Below the pieces are notes generated by a model. That model was not told where the DNA came from. It saw only the letters and a list, made by a program, of their open reading frames with translations, and did not search any database. Both the position numbers and the translations under genes were made by a program. This document shows, piece after piece, positions 28,694-39,248 of a stretch of 64,000 bases of DNA (position 1 is its first letter; every line of letters begins with the position of its first letter). The stretch covers positions 186,001 through 250,000 of the forward strand of contig CP125275.1 of NCBI GenBank assembly GCA_031674855.1, given 5' to 3'. The stretch is from CGIF01 sp031674855. Its GTDB lineage: Bacteria > Bacillota_I > Bacilli_A > Mycoplasmatales > CGIF01.

Positions 28694-31570
28694 TTAAATT
28701 ACTTGATAAAGATTATTCAAATACCTTTCTAATATTTTTTTTTGATGACAAATAAAAGAAATTAAATTTTCCTTATCTTTCTCAATTTCTTTTAATTCAT
28801 CAATAAGTTCTTTTTGAATTTCTAAAGGAGGAATTAAGATAGGATAGTTATTGATAAAATCAATACTAATTCTTTGGTGACCTACTGAACCTGTCATAAT
28901 CTTTTTACCTTCTTCTAAAAAATTAGAATTTCTTAAATAGTAGTAGACCCATTCTATTAATATTCCTTCTTTGGCCCGTAAAACAATAAATTCAGTAGAA
29001 CCAAAACCAATTCCATTTACCAAATTCTTAGCGATACTCATTTTTCCATTTTCAAAACAAGGAGTGATCTTAGCTAAAAGCAGGTCATTTTCTTGAAAAT
29101 AAGTGTATCCTTTGTGAACTTCCTCTATTTTTTTAACTTTTTGGGGATAAACATAAAGAGAATGTTTTTCGCAGTCTTCCATTGGCAAGAAAGAAGAAGT
29201 CTCAATATCTTTCTTGTCCTTTATTTCCGATTTAGAAGGGTTGATTAAGCAAATATCACTAATTTTTTTATTCTCATACAAGGAAGGAAGAAAGAGAGAT
29301 AAATTTAGACTATCGATAATTTTTTGACCACTTTTGATGTTTTCTTCAATTTTATTTAACGCTCCAACTAATTTTTTTTGTTCTTCTAATGACGGAATGG
29401 GAATTAAGTTTTTTTTTAAATTGTCTAAACTTAAACCAAGAAATATGGTTCCCGAGGATTGACTAATTAATTTTTCTTTCATTTGTGGAGATTTAAAGAC
29501 TCACAATAAAAATCTTGGCAGTATTTTTGTGTTTTTATAATCCTGTTTGACCCTAATAACTGCTATATGAGAGGAAGGTATTCCTTCTTTCATAATTTCC
29601 GAGCAAAGAACTGTCTCACCCACAGTTCCATCCAATGTTATAAGAATGTCATCAATTTCTAATTTATTCTTAATCGTTTTAAATTTTTCATCTGCAATAA
29701 AATTACTACTCCAAGAAAAATCATTACTTATAACGTTTTTTTGTTGTCAGAATTTTCAAGAACTGGGTCCTGAAATGAAGTCAGTTTTTTCAAGAGAGAG
29801 ACCACGAAAAATATCAGCAATCTCTGACAAGAGCAAATAATTCTTTTCTTTGTACTCTGGCAAAGGGAAATTATAGGGTCTAAATAATAGATTATAACCA
29901 TTTTCTTCAACATCTTTATAATAAACTTTGGTAAATAAAGGAGAATTTGCTTTTTCCTCTCTAACTACTTCTTTTCAAGTTGAAACTAAAATATCTCAAT
30001 CATTTATTCCTTCAATTCTGTCACGGTGATTGTTTAAGGTAAAACCATCATTTTTAATTTGATAGTAATAAAAATAATCCTTGGTTCTCTTTTTCTTTTC
30101 GATGATAATCACTGAACTCTTTGCGCCTGTATAAGGCAAAAATATGCCTTTGGGTAAAGAAATAATGGCTTGAATAGAATAGTTTTCAATTATTCATTTT
30201 TTAGTAGCTTGGTATTTTTTAATCCTTTGAGTAAAAAATCCTTCGGGCATAATCAAAGCTATTCGACCATTTTCTTTACAAGCTTCCAAACAATGCTGAA
30301 TAGCCAAACAATCACCATATTTACAGTTGATACGGTATAAGTGTCCATAATCAATATCATCGAATCCAAAAGGAATATTAGTAATTACTAAATCATATTC
30401 TTCATTAACCGGAAATTGAAAAGTGTCTCTTTTCTGAATATTATTGTGACCGTCGCCAAACAAAATCATATTCATTTTAGTAATGCGAGCCACATTGGTT
30501 ATTTCATTACCATAAAAACTATTTCGAAGAGTTTTTAAATTCTCTGAATCAATTTTCGTTCTCTCGCTAACATATCTAAAACATTCAGTAAGCATTCCCC
30601 CAGTGCCACAAAAAGGGTCATAAATTTTGTCTTTAAAACGAGGTTGTAAAATATTCACTAAATTTCTGATAGCGTGACGAGGAGTAAAATATTCACCTAA
30701 ATCCTTTTCTCCTGCATTGTATCTTTGAAGAAAGTATTCAAATGCTTCTCCTTTCACATCTCTCTCTGTTTCCACTAAAGATAATGGGTTGAATTTAGTG
30801 ACCATTTCTTCCAAAGTTTTAGCATCCTCAATTTTGCTAACTGAAAATAATTCTCCTTCTTTATACTTTTTGCGAAAATGCTCCAAAGCACTATTAATAC
30901 GACTTTTTAGGTTATTGCCTTTTTCTTGGCTTCAAGAATTTCATAAATGTTCTTTTTCGACTGTAGATTGCTCCTTACTTTCTTCAATTTCACTAATTAT
31001 TTTTAAAAAGAGAATGTTAGCGAACTCACTAAACCTTTCTTCACCAGCTTGTAATCCTTTTTTCCTTAGTAAGTTGTTTGCCTCTGCGAAGATTTTAATT
31101 AGTTCGCGACGAGATAAAACAACTTTATTTTCTTGGGTGATTAAGTGTGGTTGCTCGATGAATCTTAAAGCATCTTTTTCACTAAAAAAATCTTTTACTT
31201 CCTCCCCATTAAGAGTCAAAGTTTTCTTGAAATTAATGTGATAAGCCTTGGTAAATTCTCCATTAGTAGCAATAACTAATGGGACTTCGATAGATTTAGC
31301 ATAATTAATGCCTTGTTCCAAAGCTTGATAAATGTCTTCGCTAGGTCTTTTAGCTTCAATAACGATTAAGGGATTAGTAGTTCCTGATTGATAAAGTATG
31401 TAATCTGCCCTCTTCCCTTTTAGTTTTTTCTTTTGTTCCTCAGTGGCAGGCTGTTGCTTGTAAATGTTTCTTTGTTTGCTATAAATATCTTCAATCCAAC
31501 CTAATTCCCTTAGTTTTTTATCAATAACTGTTTCTATATCTCTTTCAACGAATTGATTTCTTTTGTTCAT
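28694..31570 (-). CDS. Single-polypeptide R-M-S restriction-modification enzyme
   Basis: 958 codons, one uninterrupted frame with UGA-Trp. Order: an HsdR-N-type PD-(D/E)xK nuclease domain (RADYILYQSG, IVIEAKR) at about 1-170; a linker; an N6-adenine methylase with YDPFCGTGGMLTE and VITNIPFGF (residues about 300-390); then two HsdS-like target-recognition halves, LSEIADIFRGLSLEKTDF and ISDICLINPSKSEI, each ending in a spacer helix (LIPIPSLEEQKKL; ILIPPLEIQKELI). Fusing all three is typical of type IIG enzymes, so it should methylate and cut near a bipartite site. A leader with a mini-ORF precedes it. Confidence 0.9.
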
Positions 31571-31620
31571 TAACTTATTTTACTCAACCATTAAAATTTC
31601 CTACTTCTGACTTGTCATAC

Positions 31621-31691
31621 AATTCTAATATTAAGTAATATTCTGATTAGTAAGCATCATATATTTATACCTCCTTGTTTATATTAGAATT
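31621..31691 (-). promoter_or_regulatory. Leader with mini-ORF inside an inverted repeat
   Basis: On the minus strand AATTCTAATAT (31681-31691) and ATATTAGAATT (31621-31631) are perfect inverted arms. Between them lies an ideal ribosome-binding site AAGGAGGT (31669-31676), 8 nt before a 9-codon ORF MMLTNQNIT whose stop overlaps the second arm. A 3-codon ORF (ATG GTT GAG TAA) then precedes the enzyme start at 31570. This suggests control of the restriction gene by leader translation or by a dimeric repressor. Confidence 0.55.
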
Positions 31692-31807
31692 TTAACGGAG
31701 TTATTTTAATTAGTAATAATTATTAACCATATTGAACATAACTTTGAATGTCTGAATAAAAATATAGTATATGTTAATGAAAAGAATTATAATTCAATTT
31801 CTTCATA

Positions 31808-31824
31808 AGAGAGAGAGAGAGAGA
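31808..31824 (+). repeat. (AG)8 tract upstream of zinc-ribbon membrane gene
   Basis: Eight AG units lie in a 21-codon frame from ATG 31771 (MLMKRIIIQFLHKRERERQK). Another unit count would extend it into DKKTSFLPPKKRQSSLFL, ending at a TAA before 31913. It is the second long AG tract in the window. Confidence 0.6.
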
Positions 31825-31912
31825 CAAAAAAACTAGTTTCTTACCACCAAAAAAGCGACAGTCATCATTATTCCTTACTTCCAATAGCGAAGTCTTATAA
31901 AATAATCGGCTA

Positions 31913-32797
31913 ATGGTAGGAGGAAAATGCGAAAAATGTCTCAAAAAAGACATTGAATATAAAATTATGGGAACAGATGGTAAAGGTTTGTCAAAAAAAG
32001 AACTAAATGTCTGTGGAGATTGCCAAAAAGTTTGTTGAAAAGAAAATTGTTGTGGGGCGAGTCGCGGTTGAAGTGATAGTCGCAAAGAGAAAGAGATCCA
32101 TTGCAATAAATGTCCTTGAGAAAGAAAAGCATTTTTTGTTGGTAAAGAAAAAGAAGATGAAGAACCTGTCCAAGGAGCTAAAAGAAACGAAAAACATATC
32201 TGTCCTAGCTGTTTAAAAGAATACTATGTGCCGATTATGGATATTACAGAGGGAGATGATACTTACGAAATTCCTTATCACTTCATTTTTCATAATAAAG
32301 CTAGCAATAAATGTTTTTGAGACAGTCCTGAAACTAAACAAAAAGTCCAAGAGTATCGACAGAAGTTTAGTAAATGATTAGATTTTCGAGGGCAAAAAGC
32401 AGGCGGAGTTGGTTTCGCTATTGCAATTAATCAAAAGCAATTAAGTTTAGTCGACTTAAAAGAATTAAAAAAAGAAATCTTGGCTATTCCTCCTTCTGAT
32501 GACTTAATTTGCTTGCGAGCATTTAGTTATAAAGATAACGATAATTATGATGTCGAAACAAGAGGAATGCCTTATAAAGTTAGTTTAGTTGAATCTGTTA
32601 ATGAAGCAATTAAAGTCTCTAATCTAAAATCTGATGAGGTTTGCGAAAGATATGGAAATTTAATTGAAGATGACTCGAATAAAATAAGTAGAGGAATGAT
32701 TGCTCTGCTAATTGGCGGAGCAATATCATTGGTGGCAGGAATTGCTTTTTTATTAATTAGAAAACTAAAAACAAAAAAATCAAATAACTATGAATAA
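31913..32797 (+). CDS. Tail-anchored multi-Cys zinc-ribbon protein
   Basis: 294 residues, intact. The N-terminal half has several Cys pairs (CEKC, CGDC, CNKC, CPSC) forming two or more ribbons. The central part is mixed. The C-terminus is a TM helix (MIALLIGGAISLVAGIAFLL) and a basic end, so it is predicted to sit in the membrane with the ribbons in the cytoplasm. It overlaps the next gene by 8 nt. It is related in layout to the protein at 18562-19436. Function unknown. Confidence 0.65.
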
Positions 32798-33044
32798 GAA
32801 ATATTTAACTAAAACCATCATTTATTTTTTTCTGGCATTAGCAATAATGCCTATGTTGTGATTTTTTTTATCCTCTATTATAGGGCAAATTTTTATATCT
32901 TCAGGAAGAAATGTTATGGAAGCTCTCCAAACAACTCGCTATTTAAATATCGCGTTCCTTGTTTTGGAAATAACTTTTTTATCTCTAGGAATTTATAACT
33001 TGATTAAACTTCTAGAAGACAAGGACGAAAAAACTCAGTATTAA
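32790..33044 (+). CDS. Two-pass membrane protein
   Basis: 84 residues, TM segments at about 10-32 and 52-72 (LNIAFLVLEITFLSLGIYNL), acidic C-terminus. Its ATG lies in the end of the tail-anchored zinc-ribbon gene (ATGAATAA overlap), so the two membrane proteins are probably partners. Confidence 0.6.
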
Positions 33045-33149
33045 AGTAAAAGCTGAAAATCCACTAGAGAAGAAAAAATGGATAAATTATCCCTTGAATT
33101 AATTTTCTTTATTTTGTAGTTAAATAGGAGAAAAGAGACTGTTTTTAAA

Positions 33150-34799
33150 ATGAAGGATATGGGAAAATATCAGTTCATAGAACAAACCATAGAAAAAGAA
33201 AATAAAGCAGTCAAAGATACCTACTCAAATTATTTCAAAACTCATCCTAACGATGATAATCTGAAGCCAATTAGTAATATTGTCAGAAATATTCATCTTG
33301 ATATGTTTATAAATAGTAGATTTAGAGATTATTTTAAAGTTTGAGGAGTTGATGACATTTATGAATTGTGTCGTAAGATTACTGAATGGAAAGGAAGACC
33401 AACCCGAGAGCAATTAGACAGCAAGCAAGCTGAATTGAATATGATAAAAGAAAAGGAGAAGGAAAGCTATAGGAATTATATTAATGCTATAGTAGAAAGA
33501 GATAAACGACCTAATATCAGCCTTGAACAATATGAGGAACTTCTTACCAACAAAAATCTCCCTATTGATTGAAATACTAAACATTCTCACTTGTCTGATT
33601 TGGAAAAGCAAAACAAGGAAATAAATGCCTTTTTAACTTCTCAAGGAGTTTCTGATCTTATCCAATTAGACACCAACATTCAGAATATAACTAATGAGCG
33701 TAATCAATTTGGGCAAGAAAGGGACACTTGTAGAAGTGACAAGGAAATAAAGGTTTCACAAATAAAAACTCTTTCAGAGGAGAAATCTAATCTCATTCTT
33801 AAATTAAATAATTTAACTAACGAAAATAAAGATTTAAGTCAACAAATAAAAGAACTAGGAGAACAAGAGAAAAAAAATACTAGATTGAAGAATGAAGAGA
33901 TAAAAAAAATACAGAGCAAGATAACTAAAATAGAAAAAGAAATTCAAGCAGATCTTGATTCAAAAAACAAGGAACTAAAAAAATTACAAGATGAAATTAA
34001 ACAATTAGAAAAAGAAAAATCAGAAGATAAAAAAGCGATACAGAAATTAGAGGAAGAAAGAAAAAGAGACTTGAAAACGCTAGATGATCAATCAGAAACA
34101 ATAAAAAGTCAAAAAAATGAGTTAGAAAATCAGAGAAACAAATCAAAATCTCTTGAGCAAGAGAAACAACGGTTATCAGGTAAGTTGAATGAGTATGTAG
34201 AATTAATGAAAGAATATTTAAAAGAGACAAAAAAATTAAGAAGCAAATACGAAAAATTGATAGCTTCTTCTCATTCTTCTACTAAATCAAAAGATTATTA
34301 TGATATCCTTGGAATAAGCAGAGATAATACTTGGGAAGAAATCAAAAAAGTTTACAAAGGATTATCATTGACATATCATCCTGACAAGCATAATAATTCT
34401 AAGTGAGCCGAAGATAAATTTAAAGAAATTGTTGGTGCTTATGAAAAATTGGAAAAAATAAAAAAAGAAGAAATTCATGAAAAACCAAAAAAAACCCAAC
34501 CAACCTCCTCTCAAGAAAAACACACTTCTGAGGATTCTGGCGGTTGATGTGATGAGAGAGGTCAAAGACAAAACGAATTCAGCGTTTACGGTTCGAAAAC
34601 TATCGAATGATGATTGGAATTTAAAATTAGATCTCCTATTTTAATTTCTGATTTGCTCCCTAATGTTCCTAGTGTTGATAGATTTTTCTCTTATTTAGAA
34701 AAGAATAAAGAAAAATACGACAAAGAATATACTATCGATGAATTGAAGGAAATATTTGAGGAAATCAAGGATAAAATTAATCAAGAAACCGATGAGTAA
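33150..34799 (+). CDS. Long coiled-coil protein with J domain
   Basis: 549 residues, one frame with UGA-Trp. The N-terminal 150 residues are of unknown fold. Residues about 150-370 form a long charged coiled coil (KKLQDEIKQLEKEKSEDKKA). A J domain at about 385-440 has DYYDILGISRDNTWEEIKKV and the invariant HPD (YHPDKHNN), which stimulates DnaK. A C-terminal part (SVYGSKTIEWWLEFKIRSPI) follows. A J domain after a rod-like coil is not the DnaJ layout; it may tether DnaK to a specific client or structure. No Gly/Phe or zinc domain. Confidence 0.75.
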
Positions 34800-34810
34800 A
34801 ATAACTTCAT

Positions 34811-34975
34811 ATGAATTCTACTATCCTAAAAGCACCGACTATTGATGAAAGACTAGCCAAAGTAGAAAAAGATATTGAGAAATTAAATCAACGATGGGAA
34901 GATTATCGCAACTATCGGATTGAAGAGGCTCAAAAAGTTCTGGATGAGTTGGATAAGAGTAAGAAAGTAAAATAA
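34811..34975 (+). CDS. Small coiled-coil protein
   Basis: 54 residues, MNSTILKAPTIDERLAKVEK and then a continuous charged helix. It is 11 nt after the J-domain gene on the same strand, so probably co-expressed. Function unknown. Confidence 0.5.
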   Translation: MNSTILKAPTIDERLAKVEKDIEKLNQRWEDYRNYRIEEAQKVLDELDKSKKVK

Positions 34976-34984
34976 GTTGTAAAA

Positions 34985-35020
34985 AAGCGGACATTGTTAT
35001 TTTGTATTGTAGTATCAAGA
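34985..35020 (+). repeat. IS630 3' flank motif, copy 2
   Basis: AAGCGGACATTGTTATTTTG followed by TATTGTAGTATCAAG; matches the DNA after the IS630 transposase stop. No transposase lies here, so it may be a solo end left by excision, or a target shared by both loci. Confidence 0.45.
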
Positions 35021-35218
35021 AGTAGTGTCAAATATTTTCTCTTTGAGGAAGCATTTTAAAGATTCTTGATTAGAGGTGGTGCTAATAGAGCATCATTCTT
35101 TGTCATTGAGGTCAAAAATAGGCTGATTATATTGATTAGTGTTTTTGCTACTGATTCAGTTGATTTTGTTTAAAGAGACTCGATTGCTAGTTCGATTGTA
35201 ATAGATTATTCTTTGCAT
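34997..35218 (-). CDS. Unrecognised 73-residue protein
   Basis: MQRIIYYNRTSNRVSLNKIN, five-strand-like pattern with several Trp from UGA, ends in the repeat motif (SWYYNTK). Last gene of the leftward cassette. Function unknown; the end of the gene may have been altered by the repeat. Confidence 0.4.
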
Positions 35219-35224
35219 CTTTGA

Positions 35225-35353
35225 TTATTTTTCCTGTTCAGCTTTGAATTTTAAAGCTGTGATTAAGCCCGTAAGGTGAATTTGCTTATTATCAATCCGA
35301 CGATTTAATTCTTCAATTAGTTCTTGATTAGTAAGTGAGTGAATATTAGTCAT
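35225..35353 (-). CDS. Short helical protein, cassette member
   Basis: 42 residues. MTNIHSLTNQELIEELNRRI resembles residues 1-20 of its upstream neighbour (MNNPQTLTNQELLKELAQRI), so the two share a short helical module. It overlaps that gene by 8 nt. Confidence 0.5.
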   Translation of the reverse strand: MTNIHSLTNQELIEELNRRIDNKQIHLTGLITALKFKAEQEK

Positions 35354-35642
35354 GATTAGTCAGATTATTTTTGCTTTCCATGAGAAAATAGTTAAGATTA
35401 AGGTGATTGCGATTAGTTTGTTCATCATAGATTTCACAGATGTTAGTGAGGGCATAACCATCTTGATTATAAAGATTCATTCTTTTTTTGAGATTGTCGA
35501 TTATTTGTTCAGCTGTGAAACCCTGTTCTTCATATTTTTGGATTAAATAAGCTGGAGTTTGTAATTCTAGTTGTTTGGTTACTATTCGCTGAGCTAATTC
35601 TTTTAATAATTCTTGATTGGTAAGGGTTTGGGGGTTATTCAT
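35346..35642 (-). CDS. Helical cassette protein
   Basis: 98 residues from ATG 35642, chosen because it overlaps the stop of the upstream gene (ATGAATAA). It starts with the LTNQELLKEL module and continues with IQKYEEQGFTAEQIIDNLKK. An alternative upstream start at 35699 would add 19 residues inside the neighbour. Function unknown. Confidence 0.5.
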   Translation of the reverse strand: MNNPQTLTNQELLKELAQRIVTKQLELQTPAYLIQKYEEQGFTAEQIIDNLKKRMNLYNQDGYALTNICEIYDEQTNRNHLNLNYFLMESKNNLTNHD

Positions 35643-35868
35643 ATGCTTTTTCAGGACATGCTTGATGTTCAATGCTTCTAATTCAAATAGCAAATTCATA
35701 ACCTTTGCCTATTGGATTTAAAATGACATCATTAGAAGTATCAAATCAGGGTTCAAAATTCCTTTCATCAATATCCTGTTGAGTAAACTTCTGTTGACAC
35801 TGGGGACATTCTTTATCATCTAATTTGAGGGTAATATTAGTTTCTCTAATGTTGTTAGTTGTTCCCAT
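35635..35868 (-). CDS. Small CxxC protein, cassette member
   Basis: 77 residues from ATG 35868, MGTTNNIRETNITLKLDDKE then CPQCQQKFTQQDI, a single visible CxxC; a lone Cys near the end could complete a site. Its start lies within the end of the upstream OB-like gene (14-nt overlap). Confidence 0.5.
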
Positions 35869-36178
35869 GATTTTTAAGTTCCTTTTCTCTTTCAGAGGAA
35901 GATTTTGACAAATCTTTCCAGTTAATGAGCCGATATTGCCCCATTCAGTTTTGACAATAGAAGAGGTATTTTTTATCAAGGAATTTCTTATTATTTAAGT
36001 CGGTTCAGATTTGTTGGTTTTTTAACTTGTCCCGAAAAGATTTAATAATTGAGACTTCAGGATAATTGGTTAACTCAACGCTTAGATCAAAACATTCGCG
36101 ATCTTTTATCTTTTTTATTTTTCTTTCCCTGATGATTCCGACCAATTCATAAAGGTATTCGTTACGAGCTTTATTCAT
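35855..36178 (-). CDS. OB-fold-like protein, cassette member
   Basis: 107 residues. YELVGIIRERKIKKIKDREC, FDLSVELTNYPE and KKYLFYCQNWMGQYRLINWK show the alternating strands and aromatic residues of an OB fold; single-strand nucleic-acid binding is inferred. ATG 36178 overlaps the upstream SSB-like gene by 8 nt. Confidence 0.45.
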
Positions 36179-36599
36179 TAGTCAATTGGTAAGAGTAGCA
36201 AGTAAAACTAGGACGGGAGCTGTGGTCGGATTTAGCTCAATTGCCTTGGATAATTATTTGATCATCTTTACTTAAAAGAGGTTTGCCAGTTTCTTGATGT
36301 TGGTGAGGTTCAGGAGTTTGGCAGGTAGTAGTTCGCTGAGTGCGAAAGATAACTGGGATTTCACAGTCTTTGCACTTACTTTTAATGCATTTAGCTAAGG
36401 AATGTTTGCTATTATCATCAGACCTAAAAAAAGCATAGTAAGGAGTATTACTACTCTCGCGAGTTCGGATATTGCTGGTTAATGTTCCTGTTATTTTGGT
36501 GAACTTCTCTTTCTCAAATTCATCTAGTAAGATTATTGGTTTTTGCTTATTATTAAGTAAAGTTTCTTTTAGCATTTTATCTATTTGGCATATAGACAA
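36171..36599 (-). CDS. SSB-like OB-fold protein with inserted Cys motif
   Basis: 142 residues (or 134 from a second Met at 36575). FTKITGTLTSNIRTRESSNT then PYYAFFRSDDN and LLSKDDQIIIQGNWAKSD follow the SSB scheme (first strand, R-T-x-S-G-x-P, closing G-x-W strand). A CIKSKCKDC cluster is inserted. It heads a leftward cassette of overlapping genes ending at 34997. A deleted copy is at 16947-17057. Family call by pattern. Confidence 0.5.
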
Positions 36600-36605
36600 A
36601 AAAGG

Positions 36606-37576
36606 CTAACCTGAAACTATCTTATTTAAAAATTCAGTATCATATTTCATTTCCTTAATTAATATTTCTATTAACTTTTGATAATTATCTTTCGTATAGA
36701 TTTATTTATTTGCTGGCTTTCGTTTGTTTGTTTTTTTATAATTATGATTGCTATTAATAGAAGGTTGAGAGTTATTATTATTTAATTGTGATTGCTTCTC
36801 GGAACTTAAGAATTTTTCTTCAAATACTCTCCTTCTTTGAATATCGTCAAAATCTTTTTGTTTTTTCTTTTTCTCGTCATAATTTTCTCATATACTTTTG
36901 CGAAAACCCATTTCTCCAGCTATTTTATAGCGAAGATGGAAATCACAATCAAAAGTTTTTACTATCCTACCGGTTTCTTTGTTTTAAAAACCACTTAAAT
37001 ATTCACCAATACAAATTAATTTTCAGTTGTCCAAATCTTTTAAAATTATTTCTCCAAGTTTTATCTTAAGTTTTTCTCTAATTTGTTTATATGACTCTAG
37101 TGTTAGAACTATTCGTAAATACAGAAGCAATCATGACCATATTTTCAATATTGGAGTTAATAAAACTACCTCGAGAATCAACATCGTACTCTTCTAAATT
37201 ATCAAGAAGATATTTTTTATTCTCTTTTTTTTTCAATAGTGATAGCTCCTAAATCAGGTTTTTTACCAAAAACAGTTGGCGAAACATAAACATCATAAGG
37301 AATATCTTTGTTAAGTTCTATTTCTAGTCACATTAAAATGCTCCGAGAGATGTCTAATTTGATTGATTTTCCTTGATTGAAAAACATATATCTTTCGCAA
37401 ATTACTTCCTTAGATCATCCTTCGGTAGAACAAATATAACTATTGCCTTGAGTATCTAATTTAATAAATTTGTCTGGAACTATTTGTTTAAATTTATTAA
37501 ATATATTTACTTTAGTTTCTTTTTCAAGGAATTGTTGTTCTCCATAAGGAGGCATTTTTCTTTTGTTTCCAGTCAT
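36606..37576 (-). pseudogene. Decayed unknown gene
   Basis: It starts at ATG 37576 (MTGNKRKMPPYGEQQFLEKE). The frame runs to about 37230, where an A9 run shifts it (then KYLLDNLEEYDVDSRGSFIN to TAA 37087). Another frame continues (VLTLESYKQIREKLKIKLGE) with an internal TAA after EYLSGF, a second TAA after KPANK, and a final tail to TAG 36606. Several lesions make this a real pseudogene or a badly sequenced region. KPDLGAITIEKK is faintly nuclease-like; I do not assign it. Confidence 0.5.
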
Positions 37577-37727
37577 GACAATATCGCTAATATAGAATTT
37601 AAATTCTATATAATTATTTTACTAAATTATTATTATATAATATAGTCTATTTAATTTTGTTGTATCAATTAACAAAATTATCTTAATTTTTGTGACAGAA
37701 ATAAGGTATCGTAAAATTTTCTAATCA

Positions 37728-39167
37728 ATGACGGTTATTGAGAGATTAGTTAACAAAAAAAATGAGTTAGAAGGTAGATTAAGCAATTTGTATCATGACG
37801 GAAGTCAAAGAAGAGAGACGTTAGAGCACAAAATAAGTAAAATCGAGGAGTTAATTTCAGTTTATCAAGTAAATTCTCCTTTGGTAGATTTGTCAGAAGC
37901 AGAACAAATTCTTAATCAACAAATAGGATTTTCAGAACAAAAGTTAAAGATTTTAAATAAATTGAGAATAAAAAAAGAGCCTTTAATTATTTTCTTAGTT
38001 GGTCCGCCTGGAGTTGGCAAAACTAATTTTGCTCAAATTTTAACTCGAGCTTTGAGAAAAAAGTTTTTTTCAATTTCTCTTGGAGGAATTTCGGATGCCT
38101 CTGTTTTAGCTGGCACGAGCGAAAATTCTTCAGGAGTTGAAGTAGGACTATTAACTAAAGCATTACTAGAAACAAAAACTAGTGATCCGTTAATCTTGTT
38201 AGATGAATTGGATAAGGTTACTTATTACGGAGGAAATTCTTCTATCCATAATTGATTAAATAATATTTTGGATCCAGCTAATAATCAGAAAGTTCTCGAT
38301 TATTATCTAGATGTTGAATTAGATTTTTCTCAAACAAATTTTGTAATTACAGCTAACGATGCTAAAAAATCCCTAATTATTTACTTTCAAGGTTTTCAAT
38401 CATTGTCGAATTACCCCAATATAATCTGGAGCAAAAACAAGCGATAGTTGGAAAATTTATTCAGGAGTGATTTGAGCAAAATTTAAATTTTAATCCGGAT
38501 AGTTTAGAAATTACTAATGAAGCAATCGTAACTTTAATTAACAAAACTAAGGAAAAAGGAGTTCGGCAACTAAAATCAGCTCTCGATGATATTTTTGAAT
38601 ATTGTCTTCTGCAGAGGATAGAAGAAACGGAAGAGGGAATGTCAGAAAGAAAGATAAAAATCGATTCTGATTTGGTTAATAAGATTATTCCCAATGATTT
38701 TTTTAATATTGATTTCGAGGAAAAAGAAGTTAGTTTGCAAAACAAAAATGATAACAAAAGGTTGAAGTTTTCACAAGGCGAAATTGAATTAGATAAAACA
38801 AAAAATAATCAAAGCAATTATCAAAATCAACTTAAAGAACTTAAATTAAATTCTTTGTGAATTTTAAGACAAGTTAGAGAGCGATTTAATGAAAAGCAAT
38901 ATTATGACTATCAAGAAAGAATAAACAATGCTTGTTCGTTGAGGGAAATCAAAAAAATCGAGAAAGAATATTTACTAAATGCTTTTCCTAAAAAAAAACG
39001 ACAGAATTAGCGATGAACTCAAAAAATTAGAACAAGAAATTTTAAATTTACAGAAGGAGAAAGTAAACAAGGACAGAATTTTAGTTTTTGCTCTTATCAG
39101 TTTTTTAGTGATTTGAGGATTTTATGGAATTTTTAAACTATTAAAGTTACTAAAAAATAGAAAGTAG
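37728..39167 (+). CDS. Lon-like AAA+ ATPase, membrane-anchored, no protease domain; two frameshifts
   Basis: An N-terminal helix region is followed by a Lon-type AAA+ module: GPPGVGKTNFA (Walker A, about residue 95), ISLGGISDASVLAGTSE (Lon signature region), LILLDELDKV (Walker B) and FVITAND. An A6 run at 38364 needs one more A to give KKIPNYLLSRFSIIVELPQY (sensor/arginine-finger region), and an A9 run at 38990 needs one fewer to reach the C-terminal coiled coil and TM helix (VFALISFLVIWGFYGIF). The Ser-Lys protease domain of Lon is absent. The membrane-anchored ATPase may act as an unfoldase. Confidence 0.7.
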
Positions 39168-39248
39168 ATCATTTAAAAAGAAATATATTTTCTTAATTAA
39201 ATCAAGTTATTCCATAACAACTTATTAAAAAAATATAATTATCATACA

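Noticed and set aside
31774..32106. 110-codon minus-strand frame over the (AG)8 tract
   Set aside because: Ser/Leu-rich shadow of the zinc-ribbon gene and AG repeat.
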